From NCBI GenBank assembly GCA_934463265.1, contig CAKSIU010000006.1, forward strand, positions 1 to 61,064: a stretch of DNA of 61,064 nucleotides. Direction: 5' to 3'. The translations under genes were made by a program, and so were the position numbers. Within the stretch, counting starts at the first letter, position 1; every line of letters begins with the position of its first letter. Positions 23,915-31,432 of the stretch are shown here, one piece after another. The stretch comes from an uncultured Eubacteriales bacterium. GTDB lineage: Bacteria; Bacillota; Clostridia; Oscillospirales; Acutalibacteraceae. The notes below the pieces were generated by a model. The model saw only the letters and a list, made by a program, of their open reading frames with translations. It made no database searches and was not told the origin of the DNA.

Positions 23915-24226
23915 TTACATAATTCCCGACCTATTTTTTACAGTGTCTGCAAATTGATTCACGTAGTTTAAAATTGCATCTGTCACGTCATATATACCAG
24001 AAAAATCCACGGTGCAAGACTCATTCATAAATCTAATTTTAAAATAATGCCCGTCATCATGAGAATCCTTGTAAATAAACCAGGGATTATTATCGGCGAA
24101 CCCGATTTTTCGGGTATTTTTTTCCACTATAATAAATCCCATAAGCAAAATTAAAATAAGCAACGTAGAAATCATGCTGTTAAAAATAGTTTTAATTGAT
24201 AAAATTTGTTTTTGCAATTTAATCAT
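23915..24226 (-). CDS. Small membrane protein, unknown
   Basis: A 103-residue protein with one N-terminal transmembrane helix (about 17-35, MISTLLILILLMGFIIVE) and an extracytoplasmic domain of about 65 residues containing NPWFIYKDSHDDGHYFKIRFMN. It lies 13 bases after spoIIP on the same strand and may be cotranscribed. No family is recognised. The start is ATG 24226; the preceding AGGATG gives a plausible but imperfect ribosome binding site. Confidence 0.55.
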   Translation of the reverse strand: MIKLQKQILSIKTIFNSMISTLLILILLMGFIIVEKNTRKIGFADNNPWFIYKDSHDDGHYFKIRFMNESCTVDFSGIYDVTDAILNYVNQFADTVKNRSGIM

Positions 24227-24239
24227 CCTAAAATTTTAT

Positions 24240-25379
24240 TTAAAGTCCCTCAAAAACATTAACGAGCGCATTTCCGATTAAAGTTCCACTGTAAACCGCC
24301 TCGTTTAGAGTGTTGACTTCGGTTCCGACTTCGATAAGCAACGACGAGTGAGTTTTATTCATATTGTACTTTACCGGTCCGAAAAATAAAGAGCGAGTCA
24401 TGCCGGGATATAAGGTTTCGGCGCTTTTTTGAAGTCTAAGGGCGAATCGAAGATTAAATTCCCAGTCAGGAAAATTCATACTTCCGTCCAAATCGCAGCC
24501 CGACATAATCATAATTTGAGCAGCTTTTTTGTTGCCAACCCTAAAAGTAGGCTTAATTTTGCCGCGCTCGTTATTTCCGATAGTATCGCGATGAATGTCG
24601 ATTGTCACTTGAATTGATGGATGTTCGGCCAAATTTTTGTCGATAGTTTCAGCGCTTCGTTTATAAGAGCCACTAAAACTCGGAGAATCATGGCAAGTAG
24701 TGTCGTGAATAGACCCGATGCCGGCCTTTTTTAAGCTTTCGCAAATGGCGTCGCCGACTCTAACGACACTGAAACGTTTGTCTTCGGTTCGCGGATAAAA
24801 ACTCTCAAAATAGAAGCCCTGGTCTTTATCCATGAACGACTCACAAGTGTGCGTATGATAAATCAAGACTTGCGGAGAACCGTCTTTTTTTATGGACATA
24901 TCAGGCTTTTTGGAAAGTTCCTCTGCGATGTTCAGGTCGATTCCGGACTTATTATTAACATAAAAATTTTCATATTTTAAACCGCTGTCACCGAAATGGC
25001 TCTCGATGATTTTAAAAGTATTTTCGCCTTCTTTATGAGGAATCGAAAAATCGGAAATATCCGGATAAGCGTCGGCCTGTTGACTGACTTTTTCTATGCC
25101 ACTATTTTCTAAATCAGAAATTAAAGAAGTGCTCGGCTTGTGAATATCCAGGCTAACGACATCATTGATATTGAAATCTCCTACATTAATTTTTGTTTCG
25201 GCGCAACGCATATCGCCGTCCGACATAATAAAGCTCAAAGAAAATACCTCAAACAGCCCCAAATTTTTTTTAGATAACTCGAAAGTATGCAGAGCCAGGC
25301 ATATGCAACACACAGCAGTTGAACTGGTTGATAAAAAATAAAGGACAAATTTTTTAAATTTTTTGACGTCGATTAACAT
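24240..25379 (-). CDS. spoIIP: Stage II sporulation protein P
   Basis: SpoIIP (379 residues) is the peptidoglycan amidase/endopeptidase that, with SpoIID and SpoIIM, thins septal wall so the mother cell can engulf the forespore. An N-terminal membrane anchor (about 12-32) is followed by a linker and the catalytic domain with IYHTHTCESF, DIHRDTIG and LLIEVGTEVNT, which supply zinc ligands and the catalytic Glu. I start at ATG 25379 with GGAGG seven bases upstream; the frame is open to 25460 without another SD. It follows gpr, the usual Clostridial order. Confidence 0.96.
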   Translation of the reverse strand: MLIDVKKFKKFVLYFLSTSSTAVCCICLALHTFELSKKNLGLFEVFSLSFIMSDGDMRCAETKINVGDFNINDVVSLDIHKPSTSLISDLENSGIEKVSQQADAYPDISDFSIPHKEGENTFKIIESHFGDSGLKYENFYVNNKSGIDLNIAEELSKKPDMSIKKDGSPQVLIYHTHTCESFMDKDQGFYFESFYPRTEDKRFSVVRVGDAICESLKKAGIGSIHDTTCHDSPSFSGSYKRSAETIDKNLAEHPSIQVTIDIHRDTIGNNERGKIKPTFRVGNKKAAQIMIMSGCDLDGSMNFPDWEFNLRFALRLQKSAETLYPGMTRSLFFGPVKYNMNKTHSSLLIEVGTEVNTLNEAVYSGTLIGNALVNVFEGL

Positions 25380-25456
25380 CCTTTTACCTCCAACCATCCG
25401 AAGAAGATTTAATCTTAAGTAAAAATATGCTATGGGGGCAAAATTTATGCCAATCT

Positions 25457-26341
25457 TCAAACGAGTGACATGATATCTTTTACAGAAAAATTTGGCTGTA
25501 ATGCACCGTTTATAGCCATTGCCAGCAGTTTTGACGAGCGTTCAATAAGCAAGTCAATTTCTCTGGGAGTGACCATCATAGGTTCCCCGCGAGGGGAGGT
25601 TTTTTGAAATATTTTTTCGGAACTTGCATTTGCATCTGAATTCAATAGATTTCTAGCCAAAGTTTGAGCATCAACAACGGTTGGAACGCCGATTCCGATT
25701 ACCGGAACGCCCATAGATTCTTGATTTATGCCGGGTCTAGCGTTCCCAACGCCGGAGCCGGGAGAAATTCCAGTATTACAAATTTGAATAGTCGTGCCAA
25801 GCCTGCTGGTTTCCATAGAAGCTAGCGCATCGACAACAATTAACGCAGCGGGCTTTATTTTTTTTACAACGCTTTGAATAATTTCGCTGACTTCGATTCC
25901 GGTTTGCCCCAAAACCCCAGGAGCAATCGCTGCAACAGAGCGCAGTGCTTCAAGGCCGGTCGAACGAGCAATTTCGCCAGTAATGTGTCTGGTTGCCAAG
26001 ATAGATTTTATTGTTTTAGGCCCCAATGCATCGGGAGTTATCGCTTCGTTACCCAAACCTACCACGAAAATTAAACCTTCACTCGGTAGTAGATATCGTA
26101 TTTGCTTTGAAATTACTTCTATTTTATCGTCGATATTTTGAAAATTGTCCGTAAAAGTCGGTAGTTCTACGGTAATATATTCTCCTTTTAACTTGCCTAA
26201 TTTCTTTGCGGACGAGTCAGTTTCAATCGTAACCTGAGTTACTTCTAGGTCGCCGATATTTTTTTTTTGCTGTTTTATTCCGTTGTCTGCACGTTCCAAA
26301 AGTTGAACTGCTTCCATCGCCAAATCCGTTCTAAAATTCAT
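25457..26341 (-). CDS. gpr: Germination protease GPR
   Basis: GPR (294 residues) degrades small acid-soluble spore proteins during germination. Conserved segments are FRTDLAMEA at the start (the zymogen propeptide normally ends near here), VGLGNEAITPDALGP, HITGEIAR, IAPGVLGQTGIE, VVDALA and the GISPGSGVGNAR loop, ending with MMVTPREIDLLIE. I choose ATG 26341 after GAGGTG; a GTG three codons upstream overlaps the SD. It is transcribed away from rpsT, as in many spore formers, and followed by spoIIP. Confidence 0.97.
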   Translation of the reverse strand: MNFRTDLAMEAVQLLERADNGIKQQKKNIGDLEVTQVTIETDSSAKKLGKLKGEYITVELPTFTDNFQNIDDKIEVISKQIRYLLPSEGLIFVVGLGNEAITPDALGPKTIKSILATRHITGEIARSTGLEALRSVAAIAPGVLGQTGIEVSEIIQSVVKKIKPAALIVVDALASMETSRLGTTIQICNTGISPGSGVGNARPGINQESMGVPVIGIGVPTVVDAQTLARNLLNSDANASSEKIFQKTSPRGEPMMVTPREIDLLIERSSKLLAMAINGALQPNFSVKDIMSLV

Positions 26342-26453
26342 TAAAAACACCTCTATTTACGCATTTCTCTTTATATTATTGAGCTTTATCTGCGTTCATA
26401 TTCCGGTTTTGGTAACTTTTTAATCAACTTTACGTAAAAAAACTCAAAACCTC

Positions 26454-26482
26454 TTGATTTTTTGTCCGCTTAATGTTATCAT
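26454..26482 (+). promoter_or_regulatory. rpsT promoter
   Basis: -35 TTGATT (26454-26459), 17-base spacer, -10 TATCAT (26477-26482), upstream of AAAGGAGG and the rpsT start. Confidence 0.6.
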
Positions 26483-26519
26483 AATTTGTAATTGGCAAAT
26501 TATTAAAGGAGGTGCTCGT

Positions 26520-26783
26520 ATGCCTAATATTAAGTCTGCAAAAAAACGCGTTAAGGTTATTGCTACTAAAACCGCTAAAAATAAAGCTTATAATTCTGCT
26601 TTGAAAACTGCCATAAAAAAGGCTGTTGTTGCTGTCGATTCTAACGCTGCCGATAAAGTTGAATGTGTCCGTTTGGCTGTTAAAAAAATCGACCAGGCAG
26701 AGTCTAAAGGAATTCTTCATAAAAATACCGCTTCTAGAAAAAAATCTGCGCTCGTTCGTAAATTAAATGTCGTTTCAGCTTAG
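26520..26783 (+). CDS. rpsT: 30S ribosomal protein S20
   Basis: S20 (87 residues) binds 16S rRNA early in 30S assembly. The sequence begins MPNIKSAKKRVKV and is highly basic with three helices (ALKTAIKKAV, AVKKIDQAESKGILHKNTASRKKSAL), exactly the family pattern. ATG 26520 follows AAAGGAGG; the frame is open further upstream but without support. A strong terminator follows. Confidence 0.97.
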   Translation: MPNIKSAKKRVKVIATKTAKNKAYNSALKTAIKKAVVAVDSNAADKVECVRLAVKKIDQAESKGILHKNTASRKKSALVRKLNVVSA

Positions 26784-26804
26784 TTTCTTTCTAGACGCCG
26801 CTTA

Positions 26805-26836
26805 AGCAGAACTTTTTGTTCTGCTTTTTATTTTTT
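26805..26836 (+). terminator. rpsT terminator
   Basis: 8-bp stem AGCAGAAC/GTTCTGCT (26805-26812, 26818-26825) with loop TTTTT, followed by TTTTATTTTTT. Confidence 0.93.
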
Positions 26837-26837
26837 A

Positions 26838-26866
26838 TTGACTTTTTTTTGTTTTTTTATTATAAT
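26838..26866 (+). promoter_or_regulatory. Promoter of the 50-residue membrane protein
   Basis: -35 TTGACT (26838-26843), 17-base spacer, -10 TATAAT (26861-26866), 28 bases before ATG 26895. Confidence 0.8.
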
Positions 26867-26894
26867 TGTCTTATTAAATTATGGGGGTGCTCCT

Positions 26895-27047
26895 ATGAAA
26901 CGTAACGATAAATTTGGCCTGATTATTGCAATCGTCGCTACTGCCGCAACTATCGCGGCTGCTGTCGCTACTGCTATTGTTTATTTTGAGAAAAAAAGAA
27001 AAGACGATGAAGATTTAGACCATTACTTGGATTGTTCTATTCAGTAA
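26895..27047 (+). CDS. 50-residue single-span membrane protein
   Basis: A short protein starts at ATG 26895 after GGGGGTG. Residues 8-31 form an Ala-rich transmembrane helix (GLIIAIVATAATIAAAVATA), followed by a basic KKRK anchor and an acidic tail. It has its own consensus promoter and ends before a pair of conserved-loop hairpins. The pattern resembles the small Ala-rich membrane proteins common near rpsT in Clostridia; no function is known. Confidence 0.65.
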   Translation: MKRNDKFGLIIAIVATAATIAAAVATAIVYFEKKRKDDEDLDHYLDCSIQ

Positions 27048-27073
27048 ATTAATAAGATTTTTTTATATGTTGA

Positions 27074-27107
27074 AATAGGAGCCGCGCGGTATAGTGCGGC
27101 TCCTATT
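27074..27107 (+). terminator. Hairpin with conserved loop (copy 3)
   Basis: 12-bp perfect stem AATAGGAGCCGC/GCGGCTCCTATT (27074-27085, 27096-27107) with loop GCGGTATAGT, followed by TTTG. It can terminate the plus-strand 50-residue gene. Confidence 0.8.
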
Positions 27108-27114
27108 TTTGCAG

Positions 27115-27148
27115 TAGATGCGGCACACTATACCGCGTGCCGCATCTA
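27115..27148 (-). repeat. Hairpin with conserved loop (copy 4, inverted relative to copy 3)
   Basis: 12-bp perfect stem TAGATGCGGCAC/GTGCCGCATCTA (27115-27126, 27137-27148) with loop ACTATACCGC, the reverse complement of the shared loop. There is no T run on either side, so it is a poor terminator by itself. It lies seven bases from copy 3 and 20 bases from the mnmA end. Confidence 0.75.
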
Positions 27149-27168
27149 ACCGAATAAAAATAAATCAG

Positions 27169-28278
27169 CTAAGCAATAATTCCACCACCAAGAACGATGT
27201 CGCCATCGTAAAAAACAACAGATTGACCGGGGGTAACCGAGCGCTGTTTGTTCTCAAAAATGACTTTAACTTTGTTGGGGGAGAGCTGAATTAATTTGGC
27301 TTTTTCTGGTTTTGCTTGATATCTAATTTTGGCCGTGACTTCAATTTCGCCTGGAATTCTGTCAAACGGGATAAAATTAACGTTTGTAGCAATAAGTTCT
27401 TCGGAATATTGTTCGCCCTCCTCGCCTAAAATGACAGTATTATCGGCCGAATTGATGCCAATAACATACATTGGTTTGCCAAAAGTAACGCCCAACCCTT
27501 TTCTTTGGCCAATTGTATAATTTAAAATACCGTCGTGTTTACCGAGAATATTACCGGATTTATCCACGAAATTGCCTTTTTGGCCGATAAAATTAAAATT
27601 ATTTTTAATAAACTCAACGTAATTTTCATTTTTAATAAAGCAAATTTCTTGACTATCTGGCTTTTTAGCAACAGGAAGTCCAAAAACTTCAGCGATTTCG
27701 CGAGTTTGAGTTTTTTCAAGATTTCCTAAAGGAAATAACGTGTGTGCCAAGTGATTTTGTGTAAGGTTATATAAGACATAACTCTGGTCTTTGCTGCTGT
27801 TTGCACGTTTTAAAAGCCACTTATTTTTTGTCGCATCAAATTCCACTATAGCATAGTGACCTGTCGCAATGTAGTCAAAGCCGTGTTCCATAGCGTAGTC
27901 GAACATTGCGCCGAACTTTAAAAATTTATTGCAAACGACGCAAGGATTTGGAGTTCTGCCGTTGCAATATTCGTTTACGAAATTTTCTATGACTTTTTTC
28001 TCAAATAAGTCAGTAAAATCCGCGACCATGTGTTTTATTCCAAGTTTATCCGCAACAATTTTTGCGTCGACAATGTCTTTATTCAGATTATTTTCGTTTT
28101 GATAAGTTTGATTCAAATACTTTTCCGGCTTTAATTTTAATGTAACTCCAGTGACGTCATAACCTTTTTGTTTAAGCAGCAGCGCGGTAACAGACGAGTC
28201 GACGCCGCCGCTCATGCCAACCATAACTTTTTTACTCATAAATTTTTCAATAAGCTTTTGCTTAAATCCTCCAATCAT
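27169..28278 (-). CDS. mnmA: tRNA-specific 2-thiouridylase
   Basis: MnmA (369 residues) puts sulfur on U34 of Lys, Glu and Gln tRNAs. The PP-loop SGGVDSS (near residue 23) activates the tRNA. The two catalytic cysteines are in GRTPNPCVVCN (near 112) and SQEICFI (near 210). GDRYATGHY-like ATGHYA and PIYVxxIN-like C-terminal domains are present. The ORF start ATG 28278 overlaps the cysS stop (ATGA) and suggests coupling; a second ATG 14 codons later (MSKKVMVG) has GGAGG about 25 bases before it with a small 5-bp hairpin between. Cotranscription with cysS puts this sulfur-transfer enzyme under the same Cys T-box. Confidence 0.95.
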   Translation of the reverse strand: MIGGFKQKLIEKFMSKKVMVGMSGGVDSSVTALLLKQKGYDVTGVTLKLKPEKYLNQTYQNENNLNKDIVDAKIVADKLGIKHMVADFTDLFEKKVIENFVNEYCNGRTPNPCVVCNKFLKFGAMFDYAMEHGFDYIATGHYAIVEFDATKNKWLLKRANSSKDQSYVLYNLTQNHLAHTLFPLGNLEKTQTREIAEVFGLPVAKKPDSQEICFIKNENYVEFIKNNFNFIGQKGNFVDKSGNILGKHDGILNYTIGQRKGLGVTFGKPMYVIGINSADNTVILGEEGEQYSEELIATNVNFIPFDRIPGEIEVTAKIRYQAKPEKAKLIQLSPNKVKVIFENKQRSVTPGQSVVFYDGDIVLGGGIIA

Positions 28279-29696
28279 ACATTAGCCGAGTCGTTTATTA
28301 TGCGCCATTTGACTCCTTGAGGGGTGTCTTCCAGCACAACATTTTTACTTTTTAGCTCGTCGCGAATTTTATCTGCAGTTGCCCAGTCTTTGTCTTTTCG
28401 GGCTTGTTGTCTTTTTTCTATCAATTTTTCTATTTCATCGTTTAACGAATTTGCTTCTTTGTTGTAAACCAACCCCAAAACATCTGCCAATTCGTCGAAT
28501 AAGTCGATTGCGAACTGAACGGTGGCTTTTGATACATTATTTTTAATATTTATATTCGTGTTTATTTCTCTAACCAAATCAAATAAAACCGCAAGAGCAT
28601 CGGCTGTATTCAAATCGTCGTCCATAGCCTCGATAAATTTAAATTTGTAAGACAACAACTTTCCACGCAACTTCATTTCAGCAACGGATTCATCATTAAG
28701 AGATTTTTCGAGAATAAATTCTAAATTATTCCTGCAAGTGTATAATCTTTCCAACGAAGCGATGCATTGCTCGATTATTTCTTTGCTGTAATTTATAGGG
28801 CTTCTGTAATGAGCCGACAGCATCAAAAAGCGAATCGGTTCGTAGCCGAACTGAGAAGCCACATCTCTGACGGTAAAGAAATTGTTAAGCGATTTGGACA
28901 TTTTTTTGTTGTTTATATTGATGTACCCGTTGTGCATCCAGTAATTGGCAAACGGCACACCATTGCAGCATTCACTTTGAGCAATTTCGTTTTCGTGGTG
29001 AGGGAAAATTAAATCTTGGCCGCCACAGTGAATGTCAATGGTTTTGCCAAGGTATTTATTTGCCATCGCAGAGCACTCGATGTGCCAGCCGGGGCGACCT
29101 TTTCCCCACGGAGACTGCCAATAAGGTTCATTTGGCTTTGCAGACTTCCACAACGCAAAATCCATTGGGTCTTCTTTAGTTTCGCCGATACTTATTCTTG
29201 CGCCGGCTTCCAAGTCCTCCAACGGCTGATGAGATAATTTTCCATATTCTCTAAAATGTTTTGTCCTAAAATAAATGTCATCATCTTTTGTTCTGTAAGC
29301 AAAGCCTTTTTCCATCAACTGCTTTATTATCGCAATCATCTCGTTGATATTATCTGTAGCTTTTGGGTGAACGGTAGCTTCTTTTAGGTTCAACCCTTTT
29401 GCGTCTATTTGATATTCTTCTATAAATTTTTGTGCAACGGTTTTGTAATCAGTGCCTTCTTCGTTGGCTTTTTTTATAATTTTATCGTCTATATCTGTAA
29501 AATTTTGAATAAAATCGACTTTTAGCCCTCTGTATTCAAGATAACGACGCAAAACATCGAATACGCAAAGTGGTCGAGCATTTCCAATATGAATGTAATT
29601 GTAAACAGTTGGGCCGCACGAATAAATTTTTGCGTTACCTTCTTTTATTGGAGAAAATTCTTCTTTTTTTCGCGTCATGGTGTTGTAAATTTTCAT
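28275..29696 (-). CDS. cysS: Cysteinyl-tRNA synthetase
   Basis: A class I synthetase of 473 residues. It shows the zinc/Cys site YSCGPTVYNYIHIGNARP with the HIGN signature near residue 38, the FPHHENEIAQSE zinc-ligand block, and the KMSKS loop (KKMSKSLNNF) near 270, then a C-terminal helical anticodon domain. ATG 29696 follows AAAGGAGC. The long leader is a T-box with a Cys specifier, and mnmA follows with a 4-base overlap. Confidence 0.98.
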   Translation of the reverse strand: MKIYNTMTRKKEEFSPIKEGNAKIYSCGPTVYNYIHIGNARPLCVFDVLRRYLEYRGLKVDFIQNFTDIDDKIIKKANEEGTDYKTVAQKFIEEYQIDAKGLNLKEATVHPKATDNINEMIAIIKQLMEKGFAYRTKDDDIYFRTKHFREYGKLSHQPLEDLEAGARISIGETKEDPMDFALWKSAKPNEPYWQSPWGKGRPGWHIECSAMANKYLGKTIDIHCGGQDLIFPHHENEIAQSECCNGVPFANYWMHNGYININNKKMSKSLNNFFTVRDVASQFGYEPIRFLMLSAHYRSPINYSKEIIEQCIASLERLYTCRNNLEFILEKSLNDESVAEMKLRGKLLSYKFKFIEAMDDDLNTADALAVLFDLVREINTNINIKNNVSKATVQFAIDLFDELADVLGLVYNKEANSLNDEIEKLIEKRQQARKDKDWATADKIRDELKSKNVVLEDTPQGVKWRIINDSANV

Positions 29697-29756
29697 TTTT
29701 GAAGCTCCTTTATTAAAATTATTTTTAATTTTGCAAATTACGCAGCAATTTTATAA

Positions 29757-30035
29757 AAAACAAACCGCCACCATCTTCCTAAAAAAGGAAAACAGAGGCG
29801 GCAAAATAAAACAATTAAGCCACGGTCCCACTCCGAATTTATTGCTCAAAAGTCATGTAACGGTGACGAAACCGCATAGAAATACTTCTAAAAAAGGTTC
29901 TTTCTATGAGCTAAAAAGTGCATTCTTCAGACATTTAATAAAAAGTAATCGCAGCAAAATACTTTCTCTCTGATATTAAAATTGTCTGAGTACTGGTCTT
30001 TCTCAACGCATTTGTACGATATTCATACCATATAA
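29757..30035 (-). promoter_or_regulatory. T-box leader of cysS (Cys specifier)
   Basis: Read on the minus strand: a Stem I region beginning near 30030, a GAA-TGC-A specifier loop (TGC at 29922-29920, Cys codon), the T-box antiterminator sequence TTCGGAGTGGGACCGTGGC (29819-29837), then a terminator stem CCGCCTCTGTTTTCC/GGAAGATGGTGGCGG (29764-29801) followed by TTTGTTTTTT. Uncharged tRNA-Cys should switch it on. A promoter TTGCAT-16-TATAAT lies at 30068-30041. This accounts for the 373-base gap between cysS and pgsA. Confidence 0.92.
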
Positions 30036-30070
30036 CAATTATTATATACAAAAAAAATAATAATGCAACC

Positions 30071-30649
30071 CTATTTTGAATTTTTTATGATATAGAAGTT
30101 TTCTTTCAGGTATATGTAGCCGGAAAAAACGGTAAAAATCATAGCAATCCACAAGAAAAAATTGTTAATTGACGAGATAAAATTCAATTCGTTGTAAGAA
30201 AGATTTGCGATATGTTGAGAGAAGCACTGCGAAATTAAATTTACAATTATGGCGATAATTTGCGTTACAGTTTTCGTCCGTCCCCAGATGTTTGCCGCGA
30301 CAACTTTTCCAGAACTCATCGCAACCAGACGCATTGACGTTACAAGAAATTCTCTGAGCAGAACGATAATTACCGGTACGGAACTTATTAAATTTAAGTC
30401 CACAAAACAGATAAATGCCGACATAACCAGCATTTTGTCAGCTAGTGGGTCTAAAAACTTGCCAAAATTCGTTATTTGACCATATTTTCTTGCAAGTTTA
30501 CCGTCTAAATGGTCCGTGAGTGACGCGACTAAAAAAACAATCAAAGCAAGGAAAAATCGGTTAGGAATCGACTTCACAAGCAGAAATACTATTAAAATAG
30601 GAATAAGAAATATCCTAAATATTGTAATTTTATTAGGGATATTAAACAA
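30071..30649 (-). CDS. pgsA: CDP-diacylglycerol--glycerol-3-phosphate 3-phosphatidyltransferase
   Basis: PgsA (192 residues) makes phosphatidylglycerophosphate, the precursor of phosphatidylglycerol. The CDP-alcohol phosphatidyltransferase motif D-x2-DG-x2-AR-x8-G-x3-D is seen as DHLDGKLARKYGQITNFGKFLDPLAD near residues 45-70. About five transmembrane helices follow the NIPNKITIFRI N-terminus, which is the family start. The ATG 30649 has a modest SD. It is separated from recX upstream by an intergenic four-way-junction element. Confidence 0.95.
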   Translation of the reverse strand: MFNIPNKITIFRIFLIPILIVFLLVKSIPNRFFLALIVFLVASLTDHLDGKLARKYGQITNFGKFLDPLADKMLVMSAFICFVDLNLISSVPVIIVLLREFLVTSMRLVAMSSGKVVAANIWGRTKTVTQIIAIIVNLISQCFSQHIANLSYNELNFISSINNFFLWIAMIFTVFSGYIYLKENFYIIKNSK

Positions 30650-30720
30650 AATTTTATACCTGCCTTTACAATGTCAATTTTTGAGTTAATTTTGCGCTGA
30701 TTTTTGAACTTTTAAGCGCC

Positions 30721-30835
30721 TCTCATGGGGAACCGTGCCAAGCGTACGCTTGAGTAAGTTGGTGACAGAATCACCAACTTATGGATTGTCGACTTTATCC
30801 CGACAATCAGCACGGTTCCAGGCTTGCTGTGAGAA
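30721..30835. other. Intergenic four-way-junction element A
   Basis: Closing stem GGAACCGTGC/GCACGGTTCC (30729-30738 and 30810-30819, 10 bp) encloses three hairpins in order: CAAGC/GCTTG (30739-30752), TAAGTTGGTGA/TCACCAACTTA (30755-30765 and 30771-30781, 11 bp, loop CAGAA) and GATTGTCG/CGACAATC (30784-30791 and 30801-30808). Unpaired bases between arms are 0, 2, 2 and 1. An outer TCTCA/TGAGA pair (30721-30725, 30830-30834) closes it beyond an asymmetric bulge. It fills the gap between recX and pgsA and has no T run. Confidence 0.8.
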
Positions 30836-30836
30836 T

Positions 30837-31430
30837 TTAAGAATCGAGCACCTGTTTAATATCGTCCCAAGAGTATCCGTGTCTTTGCAAAAAAGCAACC
30901 GCACGCTTTTTTACTTTTTCATCAGAGCAAGCCGTCTTGTATTTTTTATCGACTAAAATTCGAATTTGCTCAACCGCATCGCATTCTAAACCAGACAAAA
31001 CCTCGCAAATTGTATCTTTATCAATTCCTTTTTGCGAAAGTTCAAATTCGGCTCTTCGCTTTGAAAAAAATTTGTTAAAAAGCAGTTCTTTCGCGTATTT
31101 TTTAGCAAAAACCTCGTCATTTACAAAGCCTAATTCTTCCATACGCGCGACAACTTTTTCTACTGACGCCGAACAATAATCTTTTTTCAGCTTGTCGTTT
31201 AATTCTTTTTTAGAATAATCTCTAAACGACAGCAAGTATAAAGCCTTATCTTTTGCACGCTTGAAATCCGAATCAAATTTAAGTTTCGACAAAAATTCAT
31301 CATCTACCGAAATTCCAACTTTAACGCCATTTCGAGCCAGAATTTCGTTGTCAATTTTCGCCCAAGATGCATCGTCAACAAAGACGGCGCTCAACATTTT
31401 GCGCTCATTTTTTAAGCCTGTTATGTACAC
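30837..31430 (-). CDS. recX: Regulatory protein RecX
   Basis: RecX (197 residues) inhibits or modulates RecA filaments. The three-helix tandem repeats are visible, for example ALYLLSFRDYSKKELNDKL, VVARMEELGFVNDEVFAKKYAKEL and a C-terminal repeat ending FLQRHGYSWDDIKQVL. The assigned GTG 31430 is two bases after the recA stop and lacks a separate SD, implying coupling; an ATG 11 codons later is an alternative. The recA-recX order is common. Confidence 0.9.
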   Translation of the reverse strand: MYITGLKNERKMLSAVFVDDASWAKIDNEILARNGVKVGISVDDEFLSKLKFDSDFKRAKDKALYLLSFRDYSKKELNDKLKKDYCSASVEKVVARMEELGFVNDEVFAKKYAKELLFNKFFSKRRAEFELSQKGIDKDTICEVLSGLECDAVEQIRILVDKKYKTACSDEKVKKRAVAFLQRHGYSWDDIKQVLDS

Positions 31431-31432
31431 GA

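Noticed and set aside
30721..30835. Elements A, B and C as tRNA-like molecules or attenuators
   Set aside because: Arm lengths and loops do not match tRNA, there is no CCA or T-arm sequence, and no T run follows. They are kept as an unexplained four-way-junction family instead.
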